This document shows positions 45,755-56,527 of a DNA stretch of 64,000 nt, in pieces. Position numbers and translations under genes: made by a program. Positions within the stretch are counted from its first letter, which is position 1. Every line of letters starts with the position of its first letter. The notes below the pieces were generated by a model. The model did no database searches. It saw only the letters and a list, made by a program, of their open reading frames with translations, and was not told the DNA's origin. The stretch comes from Amoebidium appalachense (taxonomy: Eukaryota > Ichthyosporea): contig CAVNZM010000004.1 of NCBI GenBank assembly GCA_963693365.1, forward strand, positions 1,178,001 to 1,242,000. Direction: 5' to 3'.

Positions 45755-47506
45755 GTGGACACCGATGCCCCCCTCACCACAGGTCCCATTCCTGGCTTCC
45801 ATGCCCCTGTCCCGGCCTACAACACCTCCCCGGCCCCCACCCCCCTCAAGGACCCCCCCAAGCCGAACCTTCGTCGGTCTGCACGTCTCACCAAGCCATC
45901 AACGGCACTGGTCAGCATCACAGCACCGACCATCACCATTGACCAACTACCCAAGGGCATACAAAAGCTTTGCAACGGTCCCAACAGTGATGCCGTCATA
46001 GCTGCCCTCACCTCCGAGTACCAAGCCTTCATCACCAAGGATGTCTTCACCGTCGTTGATCCCCCCCCTGATGCCAACATCATCAAGTTCAAGTGGATTG
46101 TGACTGAGAAAGTCCTCAACTCAGCCGGTGACACCAAGATCAAGGCTCGTGGTGTTGCAAAGGGCTTCACTCAAGTCTACGGTGTTGACTACGGTGACAC
46201 CTCTTCCCCCGTGGTAATGTCCTCCTCCGTCCGTGCCCTCCTTGCCATCGGTGTGGACGGCAACCATGAGATTCATCAACTCGACGTCTCCACAGCCTTC
46301 CTCAACAGTCCTCTTCAAGAAGACATCTACATTGAGCCACCACCTGGCTTCATCACCCCCGGCAACGAGCACAAGGTCTGGAAACTCAAGAAGGCACTCT
46401 ACGGCCTCAAACAGGCATCACTGGCATGGTATGACTCGGAGTACTTCGACAAGATCCTCCTTGCTCACGGTCTCGAACGTCTACGTTCAGATCCATGTGT
46501 CTACATCAAGTCCTTCCCCAACGGTGACATCATCCTCACTGGCAACTACTATGTGGACGACGTCATCATCATCTGCACGGCCAACTCCTCCCACACCAAG
46601 GATCTCGTAGATCACATCATGAAGTCAGCTCTCTGCAAGGTCGACCTTCCCGACATCTTCCTCGGCACCCAGCTCATCCACACCCCCGGTCACCTCAAGC
46701 TGCTTCAACAGTCCTACATCACCGACATCGTCAGAGACTTCAACCTCAACGATGCCAACCCCAAGGCCACTCCCATTCCCGTCGGCAACGTCATCACCAA
46801 CAACGAGAACGACTCACTACCCATCAAGGTTCCATACCGTGAACTCCTCGGCCGCCTTTTGTGGGTTGCTCGCTGTTCCCGGCCCGACATCTCCTTTGCC
46901 ATCGGCTACCTCGGCCGATTCAGTGCCAACCCCACCAAACTTGCATGGGAATGTCTGCTCCGTGTAGTTCGGTACCTCATCGGCACATCCAACCTCGGCC
47001 TCCACTACGACAAGTCTGCATCCGACGACAACACCCCCTTGCTGGAGTGTTATTCTGATGCCGACTTTGCTGGCTGCCCCACCACCCGTCGTTCAACCAC
47101 TGGCTACGTCATCTTCTTCAAGGGCATCCCCATCACATGGTATTCAAAGCTGCAGTCCATCACGGCAACATCCACCACCGAGGCTGAGCTTCTGGCCATC
47201 AATGCTGCTGTTCAAAACGTCATCTGGCACCGTGATCTCCTCCGTGAACTCGGCTACCCGATGACCGACCCCACCCCCGTCTATTGTGACAATCAGTCCA
47301 CCATTGCCCTCCTGCACACCAACAGCATCAAGCACCGGACCAAACACATTGCCGTCCGGTACCACAACACGAAGGACTACATCAAGAGTGGGGATGTGGT
47401 CGTCACCTATGTGTCCACCAAGGACAACGTGGCCGACATCTTCACCAAGGCCCTGCCTGGGCCCTCCCTCGAGCAGCACCGTGCTTCCCTCAGTCTTCGT
47501 GACTGA
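45755..47506 (+). pseudogene. pol: Reverse transcriptase-RNase H of D
   Basis: Long frame ending SLSLRD at TGA 47504-47506. All RT and RNase H motifs are present, but there is an inserted DSE-type pair near the RT thumb (AWYDSEYFDK for AWYEYFDK) and a duplicated Tyr directly at the active site (NYYVDD for NYVDD). A TAG replaces a codon in the linker at about 45744, and a C8 run near 45668 is out of phase, so D is not a simple intact polyprotein. Confidence 0.85.
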
Positions 47507-48218
47507 GTGTGCCCCCCCCCCCCCCCCCCCCCCCGTTCATCTACAGTGGTCTTCAAGTAGGTTGGGGCTCTGGCCAGTGGTCTACACATCACCGTGTAGA
47601 GACACCTCCCAACGAAAGTCTACTGCTGTCTTCATCGATCTTCAGTGTGTGCATCTTCAGTGGGGAATTCTTTCTTCACCATCCGTCGTTTATTTATATA
47701 CCACCATATATATTGGTTTTCCATAGTATATTCGACTTATGTATATGTCGAACTGGGATGGCGTCCCAGTATAAATAATTATCTATAGCCAATGCGTGCT
47801 GGTTGACTGCCAGTCTAAACCTAGTCCTCGGGATGTACCTTCCCCGTGTCTAACTGGTTGACCACCAGTCTATAAATCAGTCCACAAGATGTTCATGCCT
47901 TGTGTTTATCTGGGTGGTCCCCAGTATAAAACATTAGCCACCAACACGTCCCACATACACTAGTGTTTTCTTATATATATATATCGTCGTTGGCTACCGT
48001 CATGTTCCGAGTCTTCCGAAGCAACCGTCGTTGTGTACTTCTTCCGTTTTTGGTTTTCTTCCCCGGCTTGCCCCTCCAGTCTTCTCCATTTGTCTTCTCG
48101 AGTGGGGAAACTTGACTGTGACGTCACTGCACCTGCTTCTACAAGTGTGAGAGTATTGACATCAACAGTCACATCAACAAACTTCACGAGATCCCAACTT
48201 CCAACACTTGAGTGGGGA
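47507..48218 (+). other. D 3' untranslated region: poly(C) then four stem-loop repeats
   Basis: C23 at 47512-47534 right after the stop. Four hairpins lie at 47752-47770, 47799-47813, 47853-47869 and 47910-47924, each followed by a TA(A/T)AA-rich word. The polypurine tract cttgagtgggga ends at 48218. Confidence 0.75.
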
Positions 48219-48742
48219 TGTTATCTTCCCATGATTAACGGCAAGACTTAGAAGTTGAGTGTATATATGTTTATTGGTTTGTTGTAGTTCGTTTCCTTTT
48301 CCCTTTTCCTTTCTTTCTTTCCTTTCTGTTCCGTGTGCACAGATATCTTAGATCTGTGTACACATCGAGATATTTAGCCCGCGCACACGTATTGTCGTTT
48401 GTGTTAATGTCTAAATAAGTCATCCAATCAAATCTCGTTATATATTCCCAAATATAGTAACCTACATTCCTTTCCCATTCCACTCCTTTCTCTCCTCATT
48501 CCTTTCCTTCCTTTTCCCACGACGTAGAATTGCTCTATGTTCCCCAACTATTAGGAATACTTATATTTAGACGTGTTATGTTAAGATCGTGTATAAATAT
48601 ATGATATGATCTAATAGAAACATAAGTGGTTTCATTTTGTTAAATGTTTCCGTACCTTTATTAGAAGATTGCTTTCATTAGAGGATTGCGTTTTATCTTC
48701 TATGTGTCGACAGGCATTTCTATCGATTTATTTTACCCTCAT

Positions 48743-50122
48743 TTTTTTTTTTTTTTTTTTATCCCGTTTCACTCCCGGAGGCACTGCCTAAGGGGAGCTA
48801 ACGTCTTCCACAGTAGACACACGAATGTGCTCTCTACATAGTGCAACTATAAGTCAGGATACATAATCCCGACTGTCACTACATATTCTGGCAATTCTTA
48901 GCCCACGGGGTTGCCGCAGTCACGCTAGTGGGGATTGAGCAAACTCACTTCAACCAACACCTAGCCAGGAGTGACCCGGGGGAAAATAAAAGGGTATAAG
49001 CAAGAAAAAATGTTCGGAAAGTTAGAAACAATACAATAAGACGAAGCAGTGTGTTCGTGCTGCTCTGCATGGTGGAAAAGAAAGAAAGAAGAGCAGTGTG
49101 TTGGTGCTGCTCGGCATGGTAGAAGACTAGAGCAGGGTGTTGGTGCTGCTCGGCATGGTAGAAGACACTAGAGCAGGGTGTTGGTGCTGCTCGGCATGGT
49201 AGAAGACAATAGAGCAGGGTGTTGGTGCTGCTCGGCATGGTAGAAGACACTAGAGCAGGGTGTTGGTGCTGCTCGGCATGGTAGAAGACACTAGAGCAGG
49301 GTGTTGGTGCTGCTCGGCATGGTAGAAGACACTAGAGCAGGGTGTTGGTGCTGCTCGGCATGGTAGAAGACTAGAGCAGGGTGATGGTGCTGCTCGGCAT
49401 GGTAGAAGACACTAGAGCAGGGTGTTGGTGTTGCTCGGCATGGTAGAAGACACTAGAGCAGGGTGATGGTGCTGCTCGGCATGGTAGAAGACACTAGAGC
49501 AGGGTGATGGTGCTGCTCGGCATGGTAGAAGACACTAGAGCAGGGTGTTGGTGCTGCTCGGCATGGTAGAGGACACTAGAGCAGGGTGTTGGTGCTGCTC
49601 GTCATGGTGGAAGAAGACAGCATGAAGTTCGTGCGGCCTATTGGTATTCTTATGTTTTTCTAGAGTTTTTGACGCTTTAGTAAATTTCGTTTTTCCTGAC
49701 AAAGTGCCCATGTCGCAAAACTAATAACTCGTGTTGTACTAGTCCTACGGCAACGGCTCAAACACGGCCATGTTGCCAGCGTTTGGCTCTATGCAATGGT
49801 GTGCATGCCGCCCCTTGTGCGTAAATGTGGTGGAGTGTGGATGCAGCGGCGCACGGCCGTTTACGAAACACGTGTCGTGTTTTGTGCCTGGTCGCGATGG
49901 CCCTGTGCGTGTTAAAATTTTAAGAGAATAGGAATGTGCAAAATACGCATCTTGATTGGTTGCATTTTATCTGATGAGCCCGGAGTGGCGATCTTATTAG
50001 ATAGTTAACTGCTATTTTTAAGGAATCATACTGCTTGTTCACCGATCACATATGGTTTTGATGTGATCGGGAGCCCGACATGGCGCGACTGTTTTATTTT
50101 TTTTTTTTTTTTATTTTTTTTT
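48743..50122 (-). mobile_element. Unclassified retroposon with poly(T) at both ends and internal minisatellite
   Basis: About 1.38 kb, flanked by the 12-bp duplication ttttaccctcat (48731-48742 and 50123-50134). Poly(T) at 48743-48760 and a T-rich end at 50090-50122; read on the minus strand it ends in poly(A). A 41-bp minisatellite (about 49045-49620) fills the middle. No reverse transcriptase is seen, so it is probably non-autonomous. Confidence 0.75.
49045..49620. repeat. 41-bp minisatellite, about 14 copies
   Basis: Unit agcagggtgttggtgctgct + cggcatggtagaagacactag. Variants are gatggt for gttggt, loss of the CAC in gacactag (39-bp units), and diverged first and last units. Minus-strand translation gives a His/Gln-rich repeat peptide with no support as a gene. 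Confidence 0.9.
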
Positions 50123-50386
50123 TTTTACCCTCATAGTTTTCGTATTTCTGAGTGGATAAAGTAGTTTTCGTTCTTTTGATTGGCTTAGCATTTATTATCG
50201 TTTTCACATTCCTGAGTATAAAAGGAACTTCATCTTGAAACAAATATCAAGCAGTTGAATCATTTCCTATGGCCCCAGAAATCGTTCCACCTCTCCGGTT
50301 GTGTTTCTCCCGTGTGTCTCTGTGTTGTGTATATCATAACACCCATCTGTGCTCTCTGCTTCTCCGTTAAACCACACAAAACAACA

Positions 50387-52530
50387 ATGCTTCCCTATTT
50401 TATCACCGCCCGCTGGCCTCTCCCAGCCGCCGAGTTGGGAGCCGGACCGATCGTTCCCGGGCACTTTTCACAGTTATTTCAACTCTTCGGCTGTTTTTGG
50501 TGCTATACGGGCGTTAAAACCCAGCAAGGCGTGCGGGCCGGATGCTCTTCCTCCCGTGCTTTTCAAGGTTCTTTCTCCTGTGCTTACGCCCCGTAATCGT
50601 GCAGAGTCCCCCCCGCCCCCGCCTTTTGCTGTCCTTCTTAGTGAGTTTTTTTCGGCTTTTTTCGAAATCTGGGTTTATTCCAAATTCGTGGCTTGACACA
50701 ATCGTTACGCCCGTTCGTAAGAAGGTATCGCAGGGGGTCATTAACGACTTTCGTCCCGTCACACTTACCAACGTTTTTCGTCGGCTCTTCGAGGGTTGCA
50801 TGCTTCGCGCGTTTAACACCGACGATTCTTTAAACGCCGTGTTCCGTCTTTCTTCCCTTCAAGGGGGCTTTCGTCATGCTTATTCGTGTTATACTCACAG
50901 CCTGTTACTCCATGAATCCATTACTTCTGGCTCTCCACACGTTGTCTTCATCGACCTTAAGAACGCCTACGACACCGTACCCACTGGTTTGTTATGGCAT
51001 AAGCTGGCTATGCGGGGCTTACCAGCCCCCTTTGGCCGTCTTCTGCAAGCACTGTTCGATACCACTCGCGGACGAGTGGCGGTCAATGGAACATTAACAC
51101 CCTGTTTTTCCCGTTCTCGGGGTCTTCTGCAGGGGTCCCTCCTGAGTCCGTTGTTGTTTGACGTTTTCATTGACGATTTAGCCTGCGCCCTCGAACCCTT
51201 TGGCCAACTGCATACCCGCCGTGTACCGGGTCTCCTTTTTGCGGACGATATTGTTCTTTGTTCCTTAACTGAAGATGTCATGCACCAGATGCTTCGTCAG
51301 GTAGATCAATGATGGTGCACCGAGAATCTCATGACAGTCGGAATCGCAAAGTGTGCTACTTTTTCGAAAAACGCTTCCTTTCGATTGGCCGGTCTTCCTA
51401 TTCCTGTTCAGAGCACCTATGACTATTTGGGTATTCCTTTTACTGCACGGGGTATTGATTTCCGCAAGCTCCTCACGGCACGGATCGCTCGTGCGAAGGG
51501 TAAGCTTCACATCGTGTCAAATATGTTTCAACGGGAGTCTGTGATCAAATCCTGCGAACCTTCTTCTCTACTATAAAACTTTTTTACGGCCGACTTTCGA
51601 ATATGGACTTCCGCTATTGGCCTGCGCCCCACCATGCGAGGCGGCCGTGGCGCTGAAAGAGTTCGACGATTTTCAGGGTACTGCGCTGCGCACTTTGTTT
51701 CGTACTCGGTTTGTGCCTCCCTTAATCAGTATGTTTGGATTGTGGTCTGCTGTTTGTCGTATGGAGGAATTGTCTCTTCGTTTTTGTTTTCATTTAGTTA
51801 GGATACCTGATGGTCACCCTCTTTATGCTTTCTTTCCCCCCCCTCCCTCCATCCCTCTTCCCCCCCGGTTCACCAACACTACTTCTGAATGTCCTCAGCC
51901 TACCCTCTTTCAACTTGATTCTTCCTCTCGCTATCCCACTCCCTCTTTCTTTTCCTTCCTGTTTTTTCTGCCTTTTCGCGTTATTACCATACGCAGTACA
52001 AGTTTCTTTCTCGTTCTGATAGAGAAATCAAAGGTAAAACTCAGTCGGCATGTGTTATGTTCCTTAGGCAACACCGTACTGATCATTATCGCTTTTTGGG
52101 AGCATTGGCAGGATATATTTCTCCTGCTGTACGTATGGATACCACCCTAGTAGATAAGTCTGTATGGTGCTCTGATGTTGATATTGCCTGGGAAGTTGTG
52201 CAGTGGCGTTGTAATTTTTGTTTTCATCGCCGCTGGTGCCACTTTTGTGCTGAACCTTTTAATCGCAAGCATGTTGATAGGTGTGAGTTTTTATGTCGCG
52301 TTTTACCTCTTTCCCTACGCCGTCGGGTGTCTGCTACACTGGCTGGCAATGTGACCACTTTAGACTTTTTGTTGTTGGTCGTCACATTGAGTATGTATAT
52401 GATTTTCACACAGTGTTCAGGTATCTCAGTATGCACTTGTTACTGGATAACTCGTGAAGTTTTTTTTTATTGTTTTCTCAGTATGCCGTGCATACTTGCA
52501 TATCTTTCCGTCGAATAAATCCAGTCAAAA
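50387..52530 (+). pseudogene. Non-LTR retrotransposon (LINE-1st copy), 5'-truncated, frameshifted
   Basis: Starts at the D LTR edge and reads LINE RT across several frames: ALKPSKACGPDALPPVLFK (about 50510), FRPVTLTNVFRRLFEG, VVFIDLKNAYDTVPTGLLWH, RGLLQGSLLSPLLFDVFIDD and the active site LLFADDIVL (about 51233). A stop lies at about 51310. Later parts resume in other frames, with a C-terminal Cys-His cluster WRCNFCFHRRWCHFCAEPF and H-x4-C. The end is cgaataaatccagtcaaaag with an A-rich tail at about 52530. It is not functional. The clade cannot be settled by eye. Confidence 0.85.
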
Positions 52531-52532
52531 GA

Positions 52533-53500
52533 AAAAGATAGATGGGTCTACAGGCCACACAATAGGTTTCTGAGCGGGGGTCCTATCTTTAAACAGTTCC
52601 GAGAAATATTTATCAGAGTCTATGAGGGGGTCTCCAGTGGTATCACCAATAATACGAGCGGGGGGGCCAAATCGATTCATACTAGCAAGCCGGCGCAAGC
52701 TTTCCTTTTGAGACAGGGGTTCACCTAGTCTAGCGGGAGTGGTGTTTGGTAGCAAGAGAGCATCGGGATATTCCTTCCTACCACCACCAGCATAATCACC
52801 GAGATCTATTAAATCATCAACAATAAAGTTAGTGCATGTATCCAGTACGAGATGTGAATCTGGTCTGGCTTGTGCAGATTCTAATAGGCGCATATATAAA
52901 GGGTGTTTCGTTGCATAGCATACACATACATCAACTCTACCCCACTGTGACTTAAGCTGGGATAGACGGAGGCGAAAGGTGGGAGGAGGAGGGGGGAGCA
53001 GATCAAGGGAGATCTTAGGTAGGAAAAGGATAGCCGAGAATGGTCAGATGACCTAGAGAGGTTAGGAGGGGGAGAGAGTTTTGACATGGTTGATGGCCAA
53101 AAGGCCACTCCCCAGTCGGTGTTGTGGGCATGGGATATTTGAGGGAACCGCAAAGTGTGACTTTGGACATACCTTGCTAAAGGGATACCACGCTCCGGGG
53201 GCTTAGATGGGTACCCGACACTCACTTGCAGTGTGTCTGTGTGGTGGAGTCGCGTGTTAAAATCACCTAAAATAACAGTGGACATTGGTAACTGTGACAA
53301 CTCGTGAGTCAATTCGGCAACCGACATAGATGGTGGGTAATATACAAAAGTAAAAACATTAGAAAGAAACTCTATAGAAACCGAGAATTCCGTTTTTGCT
53401 ACCGGTTTGCACTTCACTCTCACGTGTGGCGCGGTGCCTCGGTTTTTCGCGTATATACAATAGTATACCCCCGGGCCGGCGAATCAGGAAGTTTGTGGCT
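52533..53500 (-). pseudogene. Non-LTR retrotransposon fragment: AP-type endonuclease and linker
   Basis: Minus strand reads an endonuclease/exonuclease/phosphatase domain (FTFVYYPPSMSVAELTHELS, STVILGDFNTRL, SSDHSRLSFSYL). After a frame break near 52990 comes a linker RLRLSQLKSQWGRVDVCVCY ending LIDSDKYFSELFKDRTPAQK, where RT would begin. That last stretch is the same family as the + strand copy at 63079. The copy stops at 52533, back to back with the tail of the neighbouring LINE. Confidence 0.8.
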
Positions 53501-53541
53501 GGCTCGGGAAGTAGCCGAGCCGGTTCGGGAAGTAACCGGCC

Positions 53542-53656
53542 CGTTTCGTGCGTTTTTGGCTCAGGAAGTGCACTCCGAGAATCGAATCAAGTTAACCCTG
53601 GCTCAACTTGATTCGATTCTCGGAGTGCACTTCCTGAGCCAAAAACGCACGAAACG
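53542..53656. repeat. Perfect 52-bp inverted repeat with 11-nt loop
   Basis: Arms 53542-53593 and 53605-53656 are exact reverse complements around aaccctggctc. Just upstream are two related words, gctcgggaagtagccgagcc and ggttcgggaagtaaccggcc, each a small imperfect hairpin. Confidence 0.9.
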
Positions 53657-53699
53657 CACCCCCCCGGTTCCCCCCCCCCTCCCCCCCCCCCCCCCCCCC

Positions 53700-54430
53700 C
53701 GTATCTCTCTCTCCCTTTGTTTCTGTGGGCACAGATATCTGTAGATCTGTGCACACCTGGCTCTCTTGCCTGATAAGAACTTATTGTATTTTATTTCTGT
53801 TTGCTCTCCTCTGTTTATCTGAGAGGTAGCGTGATTGGCTAGCCTCACTCGTTGTCTTTCCTTTATTTCAAAATGGCTTAGTTTTGTTCTCAAAAGGATG
53901 GCTCGCCAATAGTCGCGAGCGAGTACATCTGTAGATCGTGTTGTGCATTCCTGTTTATTAATATATGTGTGTTGTGATTGGACAATAGATATATATGGAA
54001 TCGGTTTTTTGCAAAGAGTCTTCACTTTGAGAGTGTCGACTATTAGGAAATATATGTATTTAAATAAGTTTCTTTATAGAGACGAACATAAATATATATG
54101 TGAGTTAATAGTGACTAGATGTATAATTACTTAATTTATTTAAGTAAGAGTTTCTAAACTTTAGTTTAATCGGAAGTTGGAATGCGTATGCTCTGTCGGA
54201 ATGTGTTTTTCTACCTTCTGATAGAACCGATTGGTCCTCCCTCTTTAGTTGTGCTAAGGTGATAAGTCGCAAGTACAAAAGGAACCGAGAGCACAATAAA
54301 GAATCAGTTGTTGTTTGAAAATCTTTCAATGTCTCGTGAACAACTCCGATTGCCCTCTCATTAATGTGTTAGTCGTGTTTTACATGACACCTCTGTGCAC
54401 TCTGCTCCCTTAGACCCGTACAAAACAACA
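53700..54430 (+). mobile_element. Diverged solo LTR related to families A/A'
   Basis: Shares with the A' LTR the block cacagatatctgtagatctgtgcac, a TATA-like acaaaagg/AATAAA area (54275-54302) and the end ctctgctcccttagac...acaaaacaaca. Its 5' edge merges into a C run (53657-53700), so the start and target duplication are unclear. Confidence 0.6.
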
Positions 54431-54578
54431 GGGTTAGACAATACCCCAAAAATACCCTAAAAAATACCCCACTGCCAGAAAAAAATACCCCGCCTGGAAG
54501 AGGCTGGGGTACACTACCCTTCCTGCGTAGGGTATGTGGCCGGATAGTGGAGTGTACATATAGACCCCCCCCCCCCCC

Positions 54579-54615
<37 letters not shown>

Positions 54616-55060
54616 CTTTTCTTTTGACTCGGGTTTATTGATCCCCCCGAAGCGCCAGCTGGGGTGGGAATTCGTTTTTTTTTTTTTTTTTTTTTTTATT
54701 ATGTGATAGGCTATTATTTTCGTGCATGGGATAGTTCGCTCGGTTATCCCGCACTCAGCAGTCAAGTAAAATGAATTATGGCCACCGTAATGGTAAAATT
54801 GGGGAACCTTTTGACATAATCTTAAGGTTTTGGGGGCTTTTTGTTGACATTAAGTTACAAATGTCATGGCCTTACACCAGTCTGATGGTTGTTTTCGTTT
54901 TTTTTTTTTTTGGGGCGCGAAACTCCCTCCCCTGGCAGTCCAAAACACAGCCTTCAAGTCAGTTGTCAGGTGACTCAGAGCCGGTTTTTTTTTAAGTTCT
55001 CACGTGTCACGCTTTCACCCGTGTTGTTTTTGGGCCCTTTCGCTGTAGGTCACTCTCTCC
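54431..55060. repeat. Spacer with (AATACCCC)-like repeats and long C/T tracts
   Basis: Four to five irregular aatacccc(a) units (54444-54490), C run (54565-54587), T runs (54588-54615, 54677-54697) and two more T runs. No gene is recognised. Confidence 0.6.
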
Positions 55061-55435
55061 ATGGGCAAAAACGCGCTTCCTAGGGTAGCCCCTGTGGCTG
55101 CCAGCACTCGGCAGCCTGACCATCGCTTTTCAGATGGGAAGGAGCAGTCGAAGCCTGGCCCTAAAACACTCAAGTTGGGCGATTTTCTTAAACACGCTGC
55201 GGTGGTCAAGGCAAAGAAGGCCAAGCAGTCTGGTACGGTCGCCACCGAAAAGTCTGTGGGCCAGGAATCGGGTGCTAATATTTCGGTTGCCAAGGAGGTG
55301 GCGGAGGTGGTGGAGGAAAATGCAGCCGTTTCTAACCCCCCCGGCCCGGGGGAAGGGGGGGGAGGGGGGGGGGGGGGGGGGGACAACGAGAGGGATATTA
55401 CGTTGGAACTGGAAAGAAAGCCCAGTTGCCTGTAG
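55061..55435 (+). CDS. Hypothetical protein, possible retroelement ORF start
   Basis: A 124-codon frame starting MGKNALPRVAPVAASTRQPD, basic and Lys/Ala-rich, with KTLKLGDFLKHAAVVKAKKA. It is preceded by ctgtag, a possible splice acceptor. It ends in a poly-Gly tract coded by a G run (55352-55381). It is not a translation of the (GA)n repeat, unlike the frames downstream. I do not recognise a domain; a LINE first ORF or a small host exon are both possible. Confidence 0.3.
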   Translation: MGKNALPRVAPVAASTRQPDHRFSDGKEQSKPGPKTLKLGDFLKHAAVVKAKKAKQSGTVATEKSVGQESGANISVAKEVAEVVEENAAVSNPPGPGEGGGGGGGGGDNERDITLELERKPSCL

Positions 55436-55445
55436 GCGGAGGGAG

Positions 55446-55625
55446 ACAGGCAGAGAGAGAGCTGAGAGGGTAGTGAGGGAGGGGGTGGGGGTGGGGGGGA
55501 GAGGGGGAAGCTTCGGAGAGAAAGAGAGACCGGGTGTCTCAGAGCACCGTGAGAGAGGGGGAGAGAGAGAGACAAAGAGACTCTCGGGGAGAGAGGGAGA
55601 GAGAGAAAGTAGAGAGGAGAAGGGG

Positions 55626-55697
<72 letters not shown>

Positions 55698-55868
55698 TAA
55701 AGAGCGAGGGATTGAAAACTGCCTGTGAGAGAGACTCGGGGCGGGGGGGAGGGGGGGGGGGGGAAGGGGGGGAGACGGTGAGAGAGAGAGACCGAGAGAC
55801 AGAGAGAGGGAGAGGAGGAAGAACGTGAAGAGAGAGAGAGATGTCCGGAAAGCCTGGGGGAAGAGGGG

Positions 55869-55956
<88 letters not shown>

Positions 55957-55986
55957 AAGAAAGAGAGAGACTGGGGGGGGGGGGGG

Positions 55987-56018
<32 letters not shown>

Positions 56019-56108
56019 AAGAAAGAGAGAGCCTGGGGGGGAGGGGGAGAGAGAGAGAGGGAGAGAGGCAGAGAGAGGGAGAGAGAGGGAGGGAGGGAGG
56101 GAGGGAGG

Positions 56109-56144
<36 letters not shown>

Positions 56145-56217
56145 GCGAGAGAGAGAGCGAGAGAGAGAGAGAGAGAGAGAGAGACGGAGAGAGAGAGAGA
56201 AAGAGAGAGAGACTTCA
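55446..56217. repeat. (GA)n microsatellite block with G runs
   Basis: Long (GA)n runs at about 55626-55695, 55872-55949, 55987-56015 and 56110-56210 with G tracts between them. It is the purine-strand counterpart of the (CT)n block at 7083-8460. Arg/Glu frames are repeat translations. Confidence 0.95.
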
Positions 56218-56527
56218 GATCTCTAGAAGGGGGTGCGCGGGCGCCCCAAGAGAGGAAGTGACCGTAAGAGAAATCCTCAGGAGAAAGACTTATCTAAGAA
56301 ACGACCACCGTTGAAGCTAGAGACACGGAGAGAACTTAGCACACAGGAATAGGTGCGAATGTGGTGCACTAAGCAAAGCTTTTCAGCGGGCGGCACGCGC
56401 AGCGCGCCTCAGGCAATTCATTAAAGTTAGTCAGCAACACAATGTCTCTATCCTGAGATGAACAGGCGATTATAACACCTAAACGAAAGTTAGACTGGCT
56501 GTCTCAGGTTATAATGGTGCGGGTAGG
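56218..56527. other. Unique flank left of A1
   Basis: Non-repetitive sequence ending in gtagg (56523-56527), the target duplication of A1. No gene is recognised. Confidence 0.5.

Larger units (their letters stand above)
48219..50386 (+). mobile_element. 3' LTR of D, interrupted by a retroposon
   Basis: Pieces 48219-48742 and 50135-50386 make a 776-bp LTR once the insertion and one copy of its target duplication are removed, the same length as the LTR at 36669-37444. Confidence 0.9.

Noticed and set aside
49045-49620. CRISPR-like array of regular repeats
   Set aside because: Units are contiguous 39-41-bp tandem copies without unique spacers, inside a eukaryotic retroposon; this is a minisatellite.
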